Of a stretch of DNA of 64,000 nt, positions 34,306-42,948 are shown piece after piece. A model generated the notes under the pieces. It saw nothing but the letters and a program-made list of their open reading frames with translations, had not been told where the DNA came from and ran no database searches. The DNA is taken from positions 124,001 to 188,000 of the forward strand of contig CAWAPE010000013.1 of assembly GCA_963783855.1 (NCBI GenBank), written 5' to 3'. The position numbers were made by a program, and so were the translations under genes. The stretch comes from JAKAGZ01 sp963783855 (GTDB lineage Bacteria; Bacteroidota; Ignavibacteria; Ignavibacteriales; Ignavibacteriaceae). How positions within the stretch are numbered: the first letter of the stretch is position 1; every line of letters begins with the position of its first letter.

Positions 34306-35628
34306 CTAATTAAATTTAAAATTATTCAATGAGCCGCCAAATCCTTTTTTTGACATCTTGCTCATCATTTTCTGCATTTCACCAAATTGTTTTACAAGCC
34401 TGTTAACATCCTGTATGGTTGTTCCGCTTCCTCTTGAAATTCTCTTGCGGCGGCTCCCATTCAATATTTTCGGTTTTTCACGTTCGCCCGGCGTCATAGA
34501 ATTAATTATTGCCTCAACACGAACCAGTGCATTATCATCAATTTGAGCATTTTTTAGTTGATTTCCCATACCAGGAATCATTCCCAAAATGGATGATAAA
34601 GAACCCATTTTCTTAATTGCTTTAATTTGCTTAAGAAAATCATTAAAATCAAATTTATTCTTACGTAATTTCTCTTCTAATTGCTCAGCTTCGTCAACAT
34701 CAAAATTTTCCTGGGCCTTTTCAACCAGCGAAACTATGTCACCTTTTCCCAGAATTCTTGATGCAAGCCTGTCTGGAAAGAAAACTTCCAGATTATTAAG
34801 CTTTTCACCATTGCTGATGAATTTGATCGGTTTCCCTACAACTGCTCTAATTGAGAGAGCTGCTCCGCCTCTTGCATCGCCGTCTAATTTAGAAAGAACA
34901 ATTCCGTCATAATTTACTGTTTCATTAAATGCTTTTGCCGAATTTACAGCATCCTGACCGGTCATAGAATCTACAACGAACAAAATTTCGTTCGGATTCA
35001 CAAGTTCTTTGATATCAGCTACTTCGGCCATCATTTGTTCATCTACATGAAGACGACCCGCAGTATCAATTATAACCGTATCAAGATTTTTTTCCTTTGC
35101 ATACTTTAGGGATTCCTTTGCGACTTTCCTTGCGTCTTTTTCTTCAAGTGAAAATACAGGGACCTCGATCTGGTTACCCAAAGTTTTTAATTGTTCAATT
35201 GCTGCGGGACGATAAATATCTGCAGCGGCTAACAAAACTTTTCTGTTGTTTTGTTTTAATCGATTTGCAAGTTTTCCGCTAAAAGTAGTTTTACCTGAGC
35301 CCTGCAAACCAACAATTAAAATTACAGTTAATCCCGATCCACTCAATTTTATTTCACTTTGGCTGATGCCCAGCAAAGTGACGAGTTCATCGTGAATAAT
35401 TTTTGTAATTAACTGTCCGGGAGTTATTGAATTTAGAACTTCCTTCCCGAGTGCTTTGGAAGAAACGTTTTCAATAAATTCCTTGGCAACTTTATAATTA
35501 ACATCAGCATCTAAAAGAACACGTCGAATTTCTCTTAAAGAATCAGAGATATTTTTTTCTGTTAACTTCCCTTGTCCGCGTACTTTTTTTAAAGAAGTTT
35601 CAAGTTTAAGAGATAATTCTTCTAACAT
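34306..35628 (-). CDS. ffh: signal recognition particle protein Ffh
   Basis: The 440 residues comprise the N domain (LEELSLKLETSLKKVRGQGKL), the G domain with P-loop GLQGSGKTT, DTAGRLHVDEQMM, TGQDAVNSAKAF and the KLDGDARGGAALS motif, and the Met-rich M domain (GMIPGMGNQL, GSRRKRISRGSGTT, MQKMMSKMSKKGFGG) that binds 4.5S RNA and signal sequences. It targets membrane proteins cotranslationally. It lies between atpG (62 bp) and rpsP. The SRP RNA gene was not found in the window. Confidence 0.97.
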   Translation of the reverse strand: MLEELSLKLETSLKKVRGQGKLTEKNISDSLREIRRVLLDADVNYKVAKEFIENVSSKALGKEVLNSITPGQLITKIIHDELVTLLGISQSEIKLSGSGLTVILIVGLQGSGKTTFSGKLANRLKQNNRKVLLAAADIYRPAAIEQLKTLGNQIEVPVFSLEEKDARKVAKESLKYAKEKNLDTVIIDTAGRLHVDEQMMAEVADIKELVNPNEILFVVDSMTGQDAVNSAKAFNETVNYDGIVLSKLDGDARGGAALSIRAVVGKPIKFISNGEKLNNLEVFFPDRLASRILGKGDIVSLVEKAQENFDVDEAEQLEEKLRKNKFDFNDFLKQIKAIKKMGSLSSILGMIPGMGNQLKNAQIDDNALVRVEAIINSMTPGEREKPKILNGSRRKRISRGSGTTIQDVNRLVKQFGEMQKMMSKMSKKGFGGSLNNFKFN

Positions 35629-35690
35629 CAGATCTTATAATTTCCTCAACAAAATTTCAAAAGTATTAAGCCCGCTCAACAGACTTTATA

Positions 35691-36569
35691 TTACTCTTCC
35701 TGGAGCGCATTAGCACCAGATACAATTTCAAGAATTTCTTTGGTGATAGCTGCCTGTCTTTCTTTATTAAATTTAATTCTTAATGTTCTGATCAATTCCT
35801 TAGCATTGGTTGTTGCATTATCCATCGCAGTCATTTTGGCGCCAAGTTCTGCAGCATTTGATTCAAGTAATACTCGCCATACCTGTGCTTTTAGATGCTT
35901 TGGCAACAGAAAGTTAAAGATGTAGTTCTGATCAGGTTCATAAATATAATTATCTGTCGATTTGCTTTCTTCTTCAGTTTCAGGTTCTATCGGTACCGGC
36001 AAAAACTGATTTATTACAATCTTCTGACTAATGATAGATTTAAATTCATTAAATATTATTATAACCTTATCGTACCTTTCTTCCAGATATCCCTTAATCA
36101 GTTCATCTGTAATGCTGATCACTGAGTTATATGAGAGAGAAGAAAATACACCTACCTTTTTGCTAACAACATTATAATTTCTTTTATTAAAATAGTCGTA
36201 CCCTTTTTTGCCGATACAGAACAAATGCGGTTTAATATTTTCTGAGTTTAATTTCTCATTTATAAATCTAACAGATTCTTTAATGATATTGGTGTTAAAT
36301 GCACCGCAAAGGCCCCTATCAGCTGTGACAATAACAACAGCAGCATTTTCCACCTTTCTTGGTGTTATATAGGGATTATTGTTTTTATCTTCTTCGGTAA
36401 CAAGGTGAGAAAGCATTTTTGCAATTTTGTTTGCATAAGGTCTGGCATTTACCACATTTTCCTGCGCACGACGTAGTTTAGCCGCTGCAACCATTTTCAT
36501 TGCATTGGTAATTTTCTGCGTGTTCTGAACGCCGGTAATTCTGGTTTTTATATCTCTTAATGTTGCCAT
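35691..36569 (-). CDS. atpG: F1F0 ATP synthase subunit gamma
   Basis: The 292-residue central rotor stalk has the N-terminal helix (ATLRDIKTRITGVQNTQKITNAMKMVAAAKLRRAQ, quoted as two parts of the conserved coiled coil), the VTADRGLCGAFNTN block, and the C-terminal helix AELGAKMTAMDNATTNAKELI. It follows atpA by 18 bp. It is the last atp gene in this cluster; atpD and atpC do not follow, and ffh comes next. Confidence 0.96.
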   Translation of the reverse strand: MATLRDIKTRITGVQNTQKITNAMKMVAAAKLRRAQENVVNARPYANKIAKMLSHLVTEEDKNNNPYITPRKVENAAVVIVTADRGLCGAFNTNIIKESVRFINEKLNSENIKPHLFCIGKKGYDYFNKRNYNVVSKKVGVFSSLSYNSVISITDELIKGYLEERYDKVIIIFNEFKSIISQKIVINQFLPVPIEPETEEESKSTDNYIYEPDQNYIFNFLLPKHLKAQVWRVLLESNAAELGAKMTAMDNATTNAKELIRTLRIKFNKERQAAITKEILEIVSGANALQEE

Positions 36570-36587
36570 ATTATATGGTAATAAACC

Positions 36588-38129
36588 TTATTTAAATACT
36601 GCGATAAACTCATCAGCTACTTTTTTGATATCTGCAATTGTAGCATCGCTAAGTTGTTTTTCTTTCTTAATAGTCTCAAATATTTTATTGTTTTTAACTT
36701 CAAAAAATTCAAGTACTTCTTTTTCAAATCTTTTAACATCACCGACAGCTATATTATCAAGGTATCCATTTGTACCCAGATAAATGCTTACGACCTGTCT
36801 TTCAACCGGTACCGGTGAATACTGTCCTTGCTTCAATAATTCAACAAGCCTTGCTCCTTTGGAAAGAGTTCTTTGCGTTGAAACATCAAGATCAGATCCG
36901 AATTTAGCAAAGGCTTCCAGTTCCCTGTACTGTGCGAGATCAAGTTTCAAACTTCCTGCAACTTTCTTCATGGCTTTAATCTGTGCGTTACCACCCACAC
37001 GTGATACGGAGATACCAACGTTAATAGCCGGTCTTACACCTGCGTTAAACAGGTTAGATTCAAGATAAATCTGACCGTCAGTAATAGAAATTACGTTCGT
37101 AGGGATATACGCGGAAACGTCACCCTGCTGTGTCTCAATGATCGGCAGTGCTGTTAAGCTACCACCACCCAGATCATCACTTAATTTAGATGCTCTCTCC
37201 AGAAGTCTTGAGTGGAGATAAAACACGTCACCAGGATAAGCTTCACGGCCAGGAGGTCTTCTTAAAAGAAGTGAGAGCTCTCTGTAAGCAACAGCCTGTT
37301 TTGAAAGATCATCGTAAACTACCAACGCGTGTTTTCCGTTATCACGGAAGAACTCGCCAAGTGTTGCACCGGAATAAGGAGCAATAAACTGAAGCGGTGT
37401 TGGTTCATTTGCAGTAGCAGCAATAACAGTTGTATAATCCATAGCACCATGTTCCTGCAATTTGGCAACAACCTGCGCAACAGTAGAACTTTTCTGTCCA
37501 ACAGCAACGTAAATACAATAAACAGGTTTAACGCCCATTTCCTGAGCTTCCTTGGTATGCGTAATCTTCTGATTTATAATAGTATCAACAGCAACAGCAG
37601 TTTTACCTGTCTGTCTGTCACCGATAATCAATTCTCTCTGTCCACGTCCAATTGGAATCATAGCATCAATAGCAGCAATACCTGACTGGAGAGGTTCCTT
37701 AACAGGCTGTCTCTGAATAACGCCGAGTGCTTTTCTTTCGATTGGCAAAAACTTTTCTGTTTCAATAGCGCCTTTCCCATCAACAGGGATACCGAGAGGA
37801 GTAATTACACGGCCAAGCATTGCATCGCCGACCGGCATTGAAGCAACTCTTTTAGTTCTTTTTACAGTATCGCCTTCTTTTATCTTTGTAGATTCTCCAA
37901 AAAGTACGCAACCAACACTGTCTTCATCAAGGTTAAGAACCATTCCAAAAACGTCATTAGGAAACTCAACCAATTCACTCATCATCACTTTTGAAAGGCC
38001 GTAAACTCTCGCAATACCATCACCGACCTGCAGGACAGTACCGACGTCATAAATATCGGTTTCACTTTCAAAACCAGATAATTGTTTTCTTAGTATTGCG
38101 GATATTTCATCCGGTCTTACTTCTGCCAT
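36588..38129 (-). CDS. atpA: F1F0 ATP synthase subunit alpha
   Basis: The 513 residues contain Walker A GDRQTGKTAV (about 168-177), VYVAVGQKSSTVAQV-type sequence, LVVYDDLSKQAVAYRELSLLLRRPPGREAYPGDVFYLHSRLLERA (signature region), and the alpha-specific ITDGQIYLESNLFN with the arginine-finger segment GVRPAINVGISVSRVG. It is a non-catalytic nucleotide-binding subunit of F1. It follows atpH by 24 bp. Confidence 0.98.
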   Translation of the reverse strand: MAEVRPDEISAILRKQLSGFESETDIYDVGTVLQVGDGIARVYGLSKVMMSELVEFPNDVFGMVLNLDEDSVGCVLFGESTKIKEGDTVKRTKRVASMPVGDAMLGRVITPLGIPVDGKGAIETEKFLPIERKALGVIQRQPVKEPLQSGIAAIDAMIPIGRGQRELIIGDRQTGKTAVAVDTIINQKITHTKEAQEMGVKPVYCIYVAVGQKSSTVAQVVAKLQEHGAMDYTTVIAATANEPTPLQFIAPYSGATLGEFFRDNGKHALVVYDDLSKQAVAYRELSLLLRRPPGREAYPGDVFYLHSRLLERASKLSDDLGGGSLTALPIIETQQGDVSAYIPTNVISITDGQIYLESNLFNAGVRPAINVGISVSRVGGNAQIKAMKKVAGSLKLDLAQYRELEAFAKFGSDLDVSTQRTLSKGARLVELLKQGQYSPVPVERQVVSIYLGTNGYLDNIAVGDVKRFEKEVLEFFEVKNNKIFETIKKEKQLSDATIADIKKVADEFIAVFK

Positions 38130-38153
38130 AATTCAATCCCTTTTAAATTCTTA

Positions 38154-38708
38154 TTAATTTAACGAAGCCCCGCCCTTTAGGAATCGCTTCTTTAAAATTT
38201 CCAATTGATGCTTCAACGATGCATCATATACTCTATCACCAATTTGAGCAACAAACCCACCAATAACATTCGGATCAATATTAAACGAAAACCTGATTTT
38301 CTTACTCAGGACTTTTTCAAAATTCTGTCTGAGATTTTCTCTCTGGTCATCGCTAAGTTCAACAGCTGATTGGACATTTACATTTACAATACCTTCCTGC
38401 TGATCTCTTAATTCGAGAAATTTTGTGACAATACTCTCCAGAAGATCTTCTCTGTTTTTATCAATAACGAATTTCAGAAAATCCATGGTTTCTTTGGAAA
38501 CCTTCGATCTAAATATTTCTTCCATAATCGAGGATTTCAATTGCGGCTTAATAACTGGACTGGAAAGAGTCCGGCTTAATTCTTCGCTTGATTGCAAAGA
38601 AGAAAAAACCAATTCCATATCTGAAGCAACTGTCTGAAGATTTCCTTTTTCAATTGCAGAATTCAACAGAGAGTTTGCATATCTTATAGAAACTTTTGAT
38701 TCGTTCAT
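38154..38708 (-). CDS. atpH: F1F0 ATP synthase subunit delta
   Basis: The 184-residue peripheral-stalk subunit starts SIRYANSLLNSAIEKGNL and has the C-terminal family block NVQSAVELSDDQRENLRQ, then IDPNVIGGFVAQIGDRVYDASLKHQLEILKKRF, the typical delta-subunit GGxxxxxGDxxxDxS motif. It joins F1 to the b-subunit dimer. Only 2 bp separate it from atpF. Confidence 0.95.
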   Translation of the reverse strand: MNESKVSIRYANSLLNSAIEKGNLQTVASDMELVFSSLQSSEELSRTLSSPVIKPQLKSSIMEEIFRSKVSKETMDFLKFVIDKNREDLLESIVTKFLELRDQQEGIVNVNVQSAVELSDDQRENLRQNFEKVLSKKIRFSFNIDPNVIGGFVAQIGDRVYDASLKHQLEILKKRFLKGGASLN

Positions 38709-38710
38709 AA

Positions 38711-39253
38711 CTAATTCTTTGTTATCTCACCGATAAATTTATTTGCGATTTCTTTCTGCGCTTCACCATCGAGATTTTCTCTCATAATTTTTTCTGCTGC
38801 CTGTACTGCAATTTCTGCAACCTGATTTTTTAATTCTTCAAAAGCTGCTTCTTTCTTGCTTTCAATTTCCTTTGATGCATCATCTACAATTTTTTTAGCT
38901 TGTTCCTTACTATCCTGTATCATCTGATCTTTCATCTTTTCAGCATATTCACGGCTCTGATTGATGATCTTTTTGGATTCTTCTTCAGCCTGAGCGATGC
39001 TTGCCTTATTTTCGTCAAGAACCTTTCTTGCTTCTTCCTGAGCCCTGTCTGCTTTTTCGAGGGCTTCTTTGATGGCCATTTCCCTTTGATCAAGAGCTGC
39101 CAGAAAAGGTTTCCAACCAATAACTTTCAGGATTACAGCAAGAACAATAAAAGTGATGAAAGTCCAGAAAATCAGTCCCGGATTAACATCAATTAAACTG
39201 CCGCCTCCTTCAGAAGCCAATGCAAGTACAGATAAACTAAAACCTGTTAGCAT
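38711..39253 (-). CDS. atpF: F1F0 ATP synthase subunit b
   Basis: The 180-residue subunit has one N-terminal TM helix (about 27-45: GLIFWTFITFIVLAVILKVIG), then a long charged right-handed-coil helix (REMAIKEALEKADRAQEEARKVL, ASIAQAEEESKKIINQSREYAEKM). It forms the peripheral stalk. The first ~15 residues are hydrophobic and the exact start could lie a little downstream. It lies between atpE and atpH in the order B-E-F-H-A-G. Confidence 0.95.
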   Translation of the reverse strand: MLTGFSLSVLALASEGGGSLIDVNPGLIFWTFITFIVLAVILKVIGWKPFLAALDQREMAIKEALEKADRAQEEARKVLDENKASIAQAEEESKKIINQSREYAEKMKDQMIQDSKEQAKKIVDDASKEIESKKEAAFEELKNQVAEIAVQAAEKIMRENLDGEAQKEIANKFIGEITKN

Positions 39254-39314
39254 AAATTCTTTTTCCTGTTAGATTAAAAATTATGCAGGCAACTGTGCGC
39301 CTGCAAATAAAACT

Positions 39315-39536
39315 TTAAGCTTTTACTGCTAAAAGGATACAAATAACGAGAGCGAAGAATGCAATACCTTCAATCAACGCTGCTGCAATAATCATAGCAG
39401 TTCTGATAGGTGCAGCTGCTTCAGGCTGTCTACCCATAGCTTCTAAAGCTGAACCAGCAAGTTTACCAATTCCGAGACCAGCACCAATAACTGCAATTCC
39501 GGCACCTATACCAGCGCCTAACCAAGCTAAATCCAT
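39315..39536 (-). CDS. atpE: F1F0 ATP synthase subunit c
   Basis: A 73-residue hairpin of two TM helices: helix 1 is glycine-rich (GAGIGAGIAVIGAGLGIGKLAG), the loop is RQPEAA and helix 2 carries the ion-binding Glu in AAALIEGIAFFAL. The Na+ ligands of Na+-type c subunits (Gln in helix 1, Ser/Thr after the Glu) are absent: a Lys and a Gly occupy those places. So the enzyme is probably proton-driven. It has a GGAG ribosome-binding site 7-8 nt ahead of the ATG. Confidence 0.96.
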   Translation of the reverse strand: MDLAWLGAGIGAGIAVIGAGLGIGKLAGSALEAMGRQPEAAAPIRTAMIIAAALIEGIAFFALVICILLAVKA

Positions 39537-39570
39537 TTTATTTCTCCTGATATTTTTTTATTAGTAATAA

Positions 39571-40413
39571 TTAATGTTCCTGATGCATTGCCATGCCTAT
39601 AAACAGCGATGACAATATTGTAAAAATATAAGCCTGAATAAGTGCGACAAGCAATTCAAGCAATTCAATAAACAAAGTAAATCCGATTGATACCGGTGCA
39701 ACCCAGGCTGTTTGGAGAATGAAAATTAGTCCCAACAGCGATAATATCACCACATGGCCTGCGATCATATTTGCAAAAAGACGTATACAGAGTGCAAAAG
39801 GTTTTGTAAACAATCCAAGTATTTCAACCAGTACCATTAAAGGTAAAATAGCAACCGGCATCCCTGACGGAACCAGTCCCTTAAAGTACCCAACCACACC
39901 GTGACTTTTAATTCCACTGAATTGTGTAACAAAAAATGTAATCATAGCCAGAGCTGCTGTTACGGCAATATTTCCAGTAACTGTTACAGCGTAAGGAATT
40001 AGTCCGAATAAATTACAAAGCAAAATGAAAAAGAAAGTAGACAGCAGGTAGGGCAGATATTTTTCGTACCCTTTACCGATTGTAGGCTTTACAATTTCAT
40101 CACGCACAAAAAGGATCATAATCTCAATCAGGTTTGATAACCCGTGAGGAATAAGTGATTTTTTATATCTTCTTGAACCAATGTAAATAATTGCTATAAG
40201 TATAGCTGCAACCACCCACATAAAGAATACTTCCTTAGTAATAGAAATATCCATTCCGAACAATTGAAGATGTGGTAAGTGCAGGGTTCCGAAAGGTTCA
40301 AAATCGATAGAATTGGAATCCATTACATGATGAAGGATCCAGCCGCTGTCAGATTTTCCAGCGGTTTGTTTCACCGTATCGGCAACTACTTCCCCAACAT
40401 TATTATAAAACAT
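39571..40413 (-). CDS. atpB: F1F0 ATP synthase subunit a
   Basis: The 280-residue polytopic subunit has an N-terminal periplasmic stretch of ~55 residues, about six TM helices, and the essential Arg in FALCIRLFANMIAGHVVIL, followed by the C-terminal IELLELLVALIQAYIFTILSSLFIGMA. The subunit forms the proton half-channels next to the c ring. It lies 6 bp downstream of the AtpI-like gene and 34 bp upstream of atpE. Confidence 0.96.
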   Translation of the reverse strand: MFYNNVGEVVADTVKQTAGKSDSGWILHHVMDSNSIDFEPFGTLHLPHLQLFGMDISITKEVFFMWVVAAILIAIIYIGSRRYKKSLIPHGLSNLIEIMILFVRDEIVKPTIGKGYEKYLPYLLSTFFFILLCNLFGLIPYAVTVTGNIAVTAALAMITFFVTQFSGIKSHGVVGYFKGLVPSGMPVAILPLMVLVEILGLFTKPFALCIRLFANMIAGHVVILSLLGLIFILQTAWVAPVSIGFTLFIELLELLVALIQAYIFTILSSLFIGMAMHQEH

Positions 40414-40419
40414 AAATTG

Positions 40420-40800
40420 CTATAAACTTTTTTTAGTATTTAAGTATAAAATCTCAATAATTAAGAAAAAAACGTAAAAAAAGAGGATTAAAAATATATA
40501 ACTATTCCGGCTTAATTCCAAGAATTTTATACAAATAAATACCATTCCCAGAAGCAAAAACAGGCGAAAAATCATGCCACCTAAAAATGCAATTATAAAA
40601 CCTTTAGGAGACTTTTTAAGTCCTATTTTAATGGACAGCATACCTAAAATGAAATTAATGGTGGTAACCCCTCCAGCGTAAATAACAGAGGAAAGGTCTT
40701 GAACAGAAATGCTCCCCTTTTGTTGTAAAATTATTGAAATTATTATTGCAATAATTACCAAAAAAATCGCGTAGAAAGGGCTTATTTTGGCTAATTTCAT
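40420..40800 (-). CDS. four-TM AtpI-like ATP synthase accessory protein
   Basis: A 126-residue protein made almost entirely of four hydrophobic helices (about 9-25, 40-55, 67-90 and 98-117), with AKISPFYAIFLVIIAIIIS at the start and PKGFIIAFLGGMIFRLFLLL in the middle. Size, topology and place between atpZ and atpB match the AtpI/ATP-synthase-I group that helps assemble the c ring or carries Mg2+. Its start overlaps the end of atpZ by 4 bp (ATGA-type coupling). The assignment rests mostly on context. Confidence 0.65.
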   Translation of the reverse strand: MKLAKISPFYAIFLVIIAIIISIILQQKGSISVQDLSSVIYAGGVTTINFILGMLSIKIGLKKSPKGFIIAFLGGMIFRLFLLLGMVFICIKFLELSRNSYIFLILFFYVFFLIIEILYLNTKKSL

Positions 40801-41045
40801 TTATCAGATTTCAATACAGATTTAATAAATGTATACATTGCCGCAAATATACCAAACATAGAGCAAATAACTGTCAACCAGGGGTTTGTATTGAATTTTT
40901 CATCCAGCCAGATCCCTAAAAATACCATAACAATAACAGTAACAGTAAGTTGTAATCCTAATCCGAGATAATTCCCCATTTCCTGATATTTACTGGTTTT
41001 ATCAGGATCATTATCATTTTTTAGATTAAAGAATTCTTTAAGCAT
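40797..41045 (-). CDS. atpZ: AtpZ-like F0F1 ATPase accessory membrane protein
   Basis: This 82-residue protein has a charged N-terminus and two TM helices with the AtpZ pattern YLGLGLQLTVTVIVMVFLGIWLDEKF (read as helix 1 plus the GxWLDxxF signature) and PWLTVICSMFGIFAAMYTFIK. It stands directly before the AtpI-like and atpB genes. Its ATG overlaps the bactofilin stop (TAATG), so translation is coupled. AtpZ is thought to work with AtpI in ATP synthase assembly or cation transport. Confidence 0.82.
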   Translation of the reverse strand: MLKEFFNLKNDNDPDKTSKYQEMGNYLGLGLQLTVTVIVMVFLGIWLDEKFNTNPWLTVICSMFGIFAAMYTFIKSVLKSDK

Positions 41046-41425
41046 TATTTAGTCTTTGTTTCAAAAGGTGCTTTCTGTTCTTTGTTAGACATTTTACTAC
41101 TGCCTTCAAATTTAGCACCCGGTGCAATAACCAGAATTTTAGTTACTATATCACCTTCAAGAATTGAGTTTGCTTCAAGTACTAATTTTTCTTTGGCATT
41201 TACAGTACCAGAAACTTTTCCTCCAACAATAACATTATCGGCGTCAATCTTGCCTTTAATATGACCGTGTTCACCAATGGTAATATTTCCACTTGCGTTC
41301 ACATCACCATCAATCGTACCATCCACCCTGACGTTACCACTGCTGGTCATTGTTCCTTCAATTTTAACCCCTGTGCTTATGATAGTAACTTCATCATTTC
41401 CCAAGGTTGCATCTTTTGCTTTCAT
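41045..41425 (-). CDS. bactofilin
   Basis: A 126-residue DUF583 protein. A short disordered start is followed by a right-handed beta-helix core with the pattern VTIISTGVKIEGTMTSSGNVRVDGTIDG (quoted in outline: I/V-x-G every six residues), NITIGEHGHIKGKIDAD and AKEKLVLEANSILEGDI, then a Lys-rich tail. Bactofilins polymerise into membrane-associated filaments for cell shape and localise peptidoglycan enzymes. It follows the M23 peptidase gene by 14 bp, a pairing seen in several phyla where the bactofilin scaffolds the peptidase. Confidence 0.92.
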   Translation of the reverse strand: MKAKDATLGNDEVTIISTGVKIEGTMTSSGNVRVDGTIDGDVNASGNITIGEHGHIKGKIDADNVIVGGKVSGTVNAKEKLVLEANSILEGDIVTKILVIAPGAKFEGSSKMSNKEQKAPFETKTK

Positions 41426-41439
41426 TTATTTGTTCCTTT

Positions 41440-42303
41440 TCAATAATTAATTAATACAAATTTAGGGTTTATCGGCTGGCCATTTTTCCAGATTTCAAAA
41501 TGTAAATGTGGTCCAGTAGTTACATCTCCTGTATTCCCAGTTAATGCAATTAATTCACCTTGACTAACTGCTTCCCGCTCTTTCTTTAAGAGTGCTGACA
41601 AATGTTTGTAAACAGTAACATAGTCATCCGGAGAATTTATTATGAGCATATAGCCATCCTCCACAGTAAAGCCAGAAAAAACAACATAACCCCCGCTTGC
41701 TGCATAAACTGGTGTACCAGTTTTAACAACATAGTCAATTCCAAAATGTCCATTTTCAGGCTCAAAGTGTCGGCTGATAAATCCATTTACCGGTCTGCTG
41801 AAAGTAAATTCTTTGCCCTGATGGAGATTGTGCTTAAAGAACAGATCATTTATAACCGATAAGATATCTCCGCCTCCCTTTTTCTTCAAATTTAACTTGC
41901 CGGCTTCTGATTCTGAAGAATCAGTCTGTACAAGAGAATCAGCTAGAGTAGAATCACCAAGTATAAGTGCGTAACGGAGCCTGTCGTTCTTTGAACGCAT
42001 ATCCTCAAGTTCATGTGCAAGAAAAGTCAATTTTTTATTCATCTCCTGCACCTGTGCCATATCTTTTTCACTAAGAGTATTTCCCTTAACTTTTAACAAA
42101 ACCCCAGCGGGGGTAAAGGCCAGCACCAGGTAGCTAAAAATGAAAACAATTACAGAATATAATACTACAAGCCAAATAATTTTTTGTGGTGAAAGTTTTT
42201 GTGTTTTGGCTTTAATTCCCGAATCATCCGGGACAATAAGCACAGAAAAGCTTTTAATGTTTTTAAGCTTTTCGAAATCTATTTTTTTTAATTTTTTCAA
42301 CAA
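41440..42303 (-). CDS. M23 (LytM-like) membrane-anchored peptidase
   Basis: The 287 residues comprise a cytoplasmic N-terminus and a TM helix (about 45-65), then a coiled coil (KDMAQVQEMNKKLTFLAHEL), a linker and the LytM domain. Zn-binding and catalytic motifs are present: HFGIDY (near residue 188) and GPHLHFE (near 266), plus YKHLSALL. It is therefore likely an active endopeptidase cutting peptidoglycan cross-bridges, not a degenerate EnvC-type activator. It is cotranscribed with the bactofilin, its probable scaffold. Confidence 0.9.
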   Translation of the reverse strand: MLKKLKKIDFEKLKNIKSFSVLIVPDDSGIKAKTQKLSPQKIIWLVVLYSVIVFIFSYLVLAFTPAGVLLKVKGNTLSEKDMAQVQEMNKKLTFLAHELEDMRSKNDRLRYALILGDSTLADSLVQTDSSESEAGKLNLKKKGGGDILSVINDLFFKHNLHQGKEFTFSRPVNGFISRHFEPENGHFGIDYVVKTGTPVYAASGGYVVFSGFTVEDGYMLIINSPDDYVTVYKHLSALLKKEREAVSQGELIALTGNTGDVTTGPHLHFEIWKNGQPINPKFVLINY

Positions 42304-42312
42304 TCTGAATTC

Positions 42313-42948
42313 TTATTTAAATTTTTCCAAAATATCTTCAAACTTAAATTTACCTTCGCGTAATAATACGGGGCTGGAATCATTTAGGTCAATAATGGTT
42401 GAAGCTTCAATATATAATTTTTTATCCGTATAAAATATTGCGTCCACCTGTGAAGAAAATTCATCTTTTATTAAACTCGACTCAATCATTGGCTCCTCAC
42501 CAGCCCTGTTTACACTTGTGGAAATAAGAGGCATTTTAAGTTCGGATAAAAGTTTTAGGCAAAATCTGTTGTTTGGGATTCTGAAAACAGCAGTACCTGT
42601 TCCGAGAATTTTTCTTGTCTGTTCATTTAATGTAAGAACAACTGAGACAGGATTTGGCCAAATAGACAGAAGAAAATCCAGATGTTTTTCAGATTTTATT
42701 TCTACATACTTTTGAAGACTTTCAATACTATCTACAAGAAGTATATATTTTTTCCCAAAATCTCTTCCCTTTATTTCATTAATTTTCTTTACAGAATCTT
42801 CATTAAAAGGATTTGAACCGAATCCATAAATTGTATCTGTAGGATACACAAAAACAGAGCCTTCAAGATATAATTTTTTGGCAAGTTGCACTGAATTTTC
42901 AAAATTTTCATCTACATTAATAATTTCACATTTTTTTGTATCAATCAT
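42313..42948 (-). CDS. Sua5/YciO/YrdC-family L-threonylcarbamoyladenylate synthase
   Basis: A 211-residue YrdC-domain protein: GSVFVYPTDTIYGFGSNPFN, IKGRDFGKKYILLVDSIESL (with the KxR-type dsRNA/ATP motif in the KGR segment), VVLTLNEQTRKILGTGTAVFRIP and MPLISTSVNRAGEEP. It makes threonylcarbamoyl-AMP for t6A37 of tRNA; the YciO branch is an alternative. It lacks the C-terminal Sua5 domain, so it is the short TsaC type. Its start overlaps the GT9 gene end by 8 bp. Confidence 0.88.
   Translation of the reverse strand: MIDTKKCEIINVDENFENSVQLAKKLYLEGSVFVYPTDTIYGFGSNPFNEDSVKKINEIKGRDFGKKYILLVDSIESLQKYVEIKSEKHLDFLLSIWPNPVSVVLTLNEQTRKILGTGTAVFRIPNNRFCLKLLSELKMPLISTSVNRAGEEPMIESSLIKDEFSSQVDAIFYTDKKLYIEASTIIDLNDSSPVLLREGKFKFEDILEKFK

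Noticed and set aside
34306..36569. SRP RNA or tRNA gene near ffh
   Set aside because: No tRNA-like cloverleaf or 4.5S RNA hairpin was recognised in the 62-bp gap or elsewhere; the gaps in this operon are too short.
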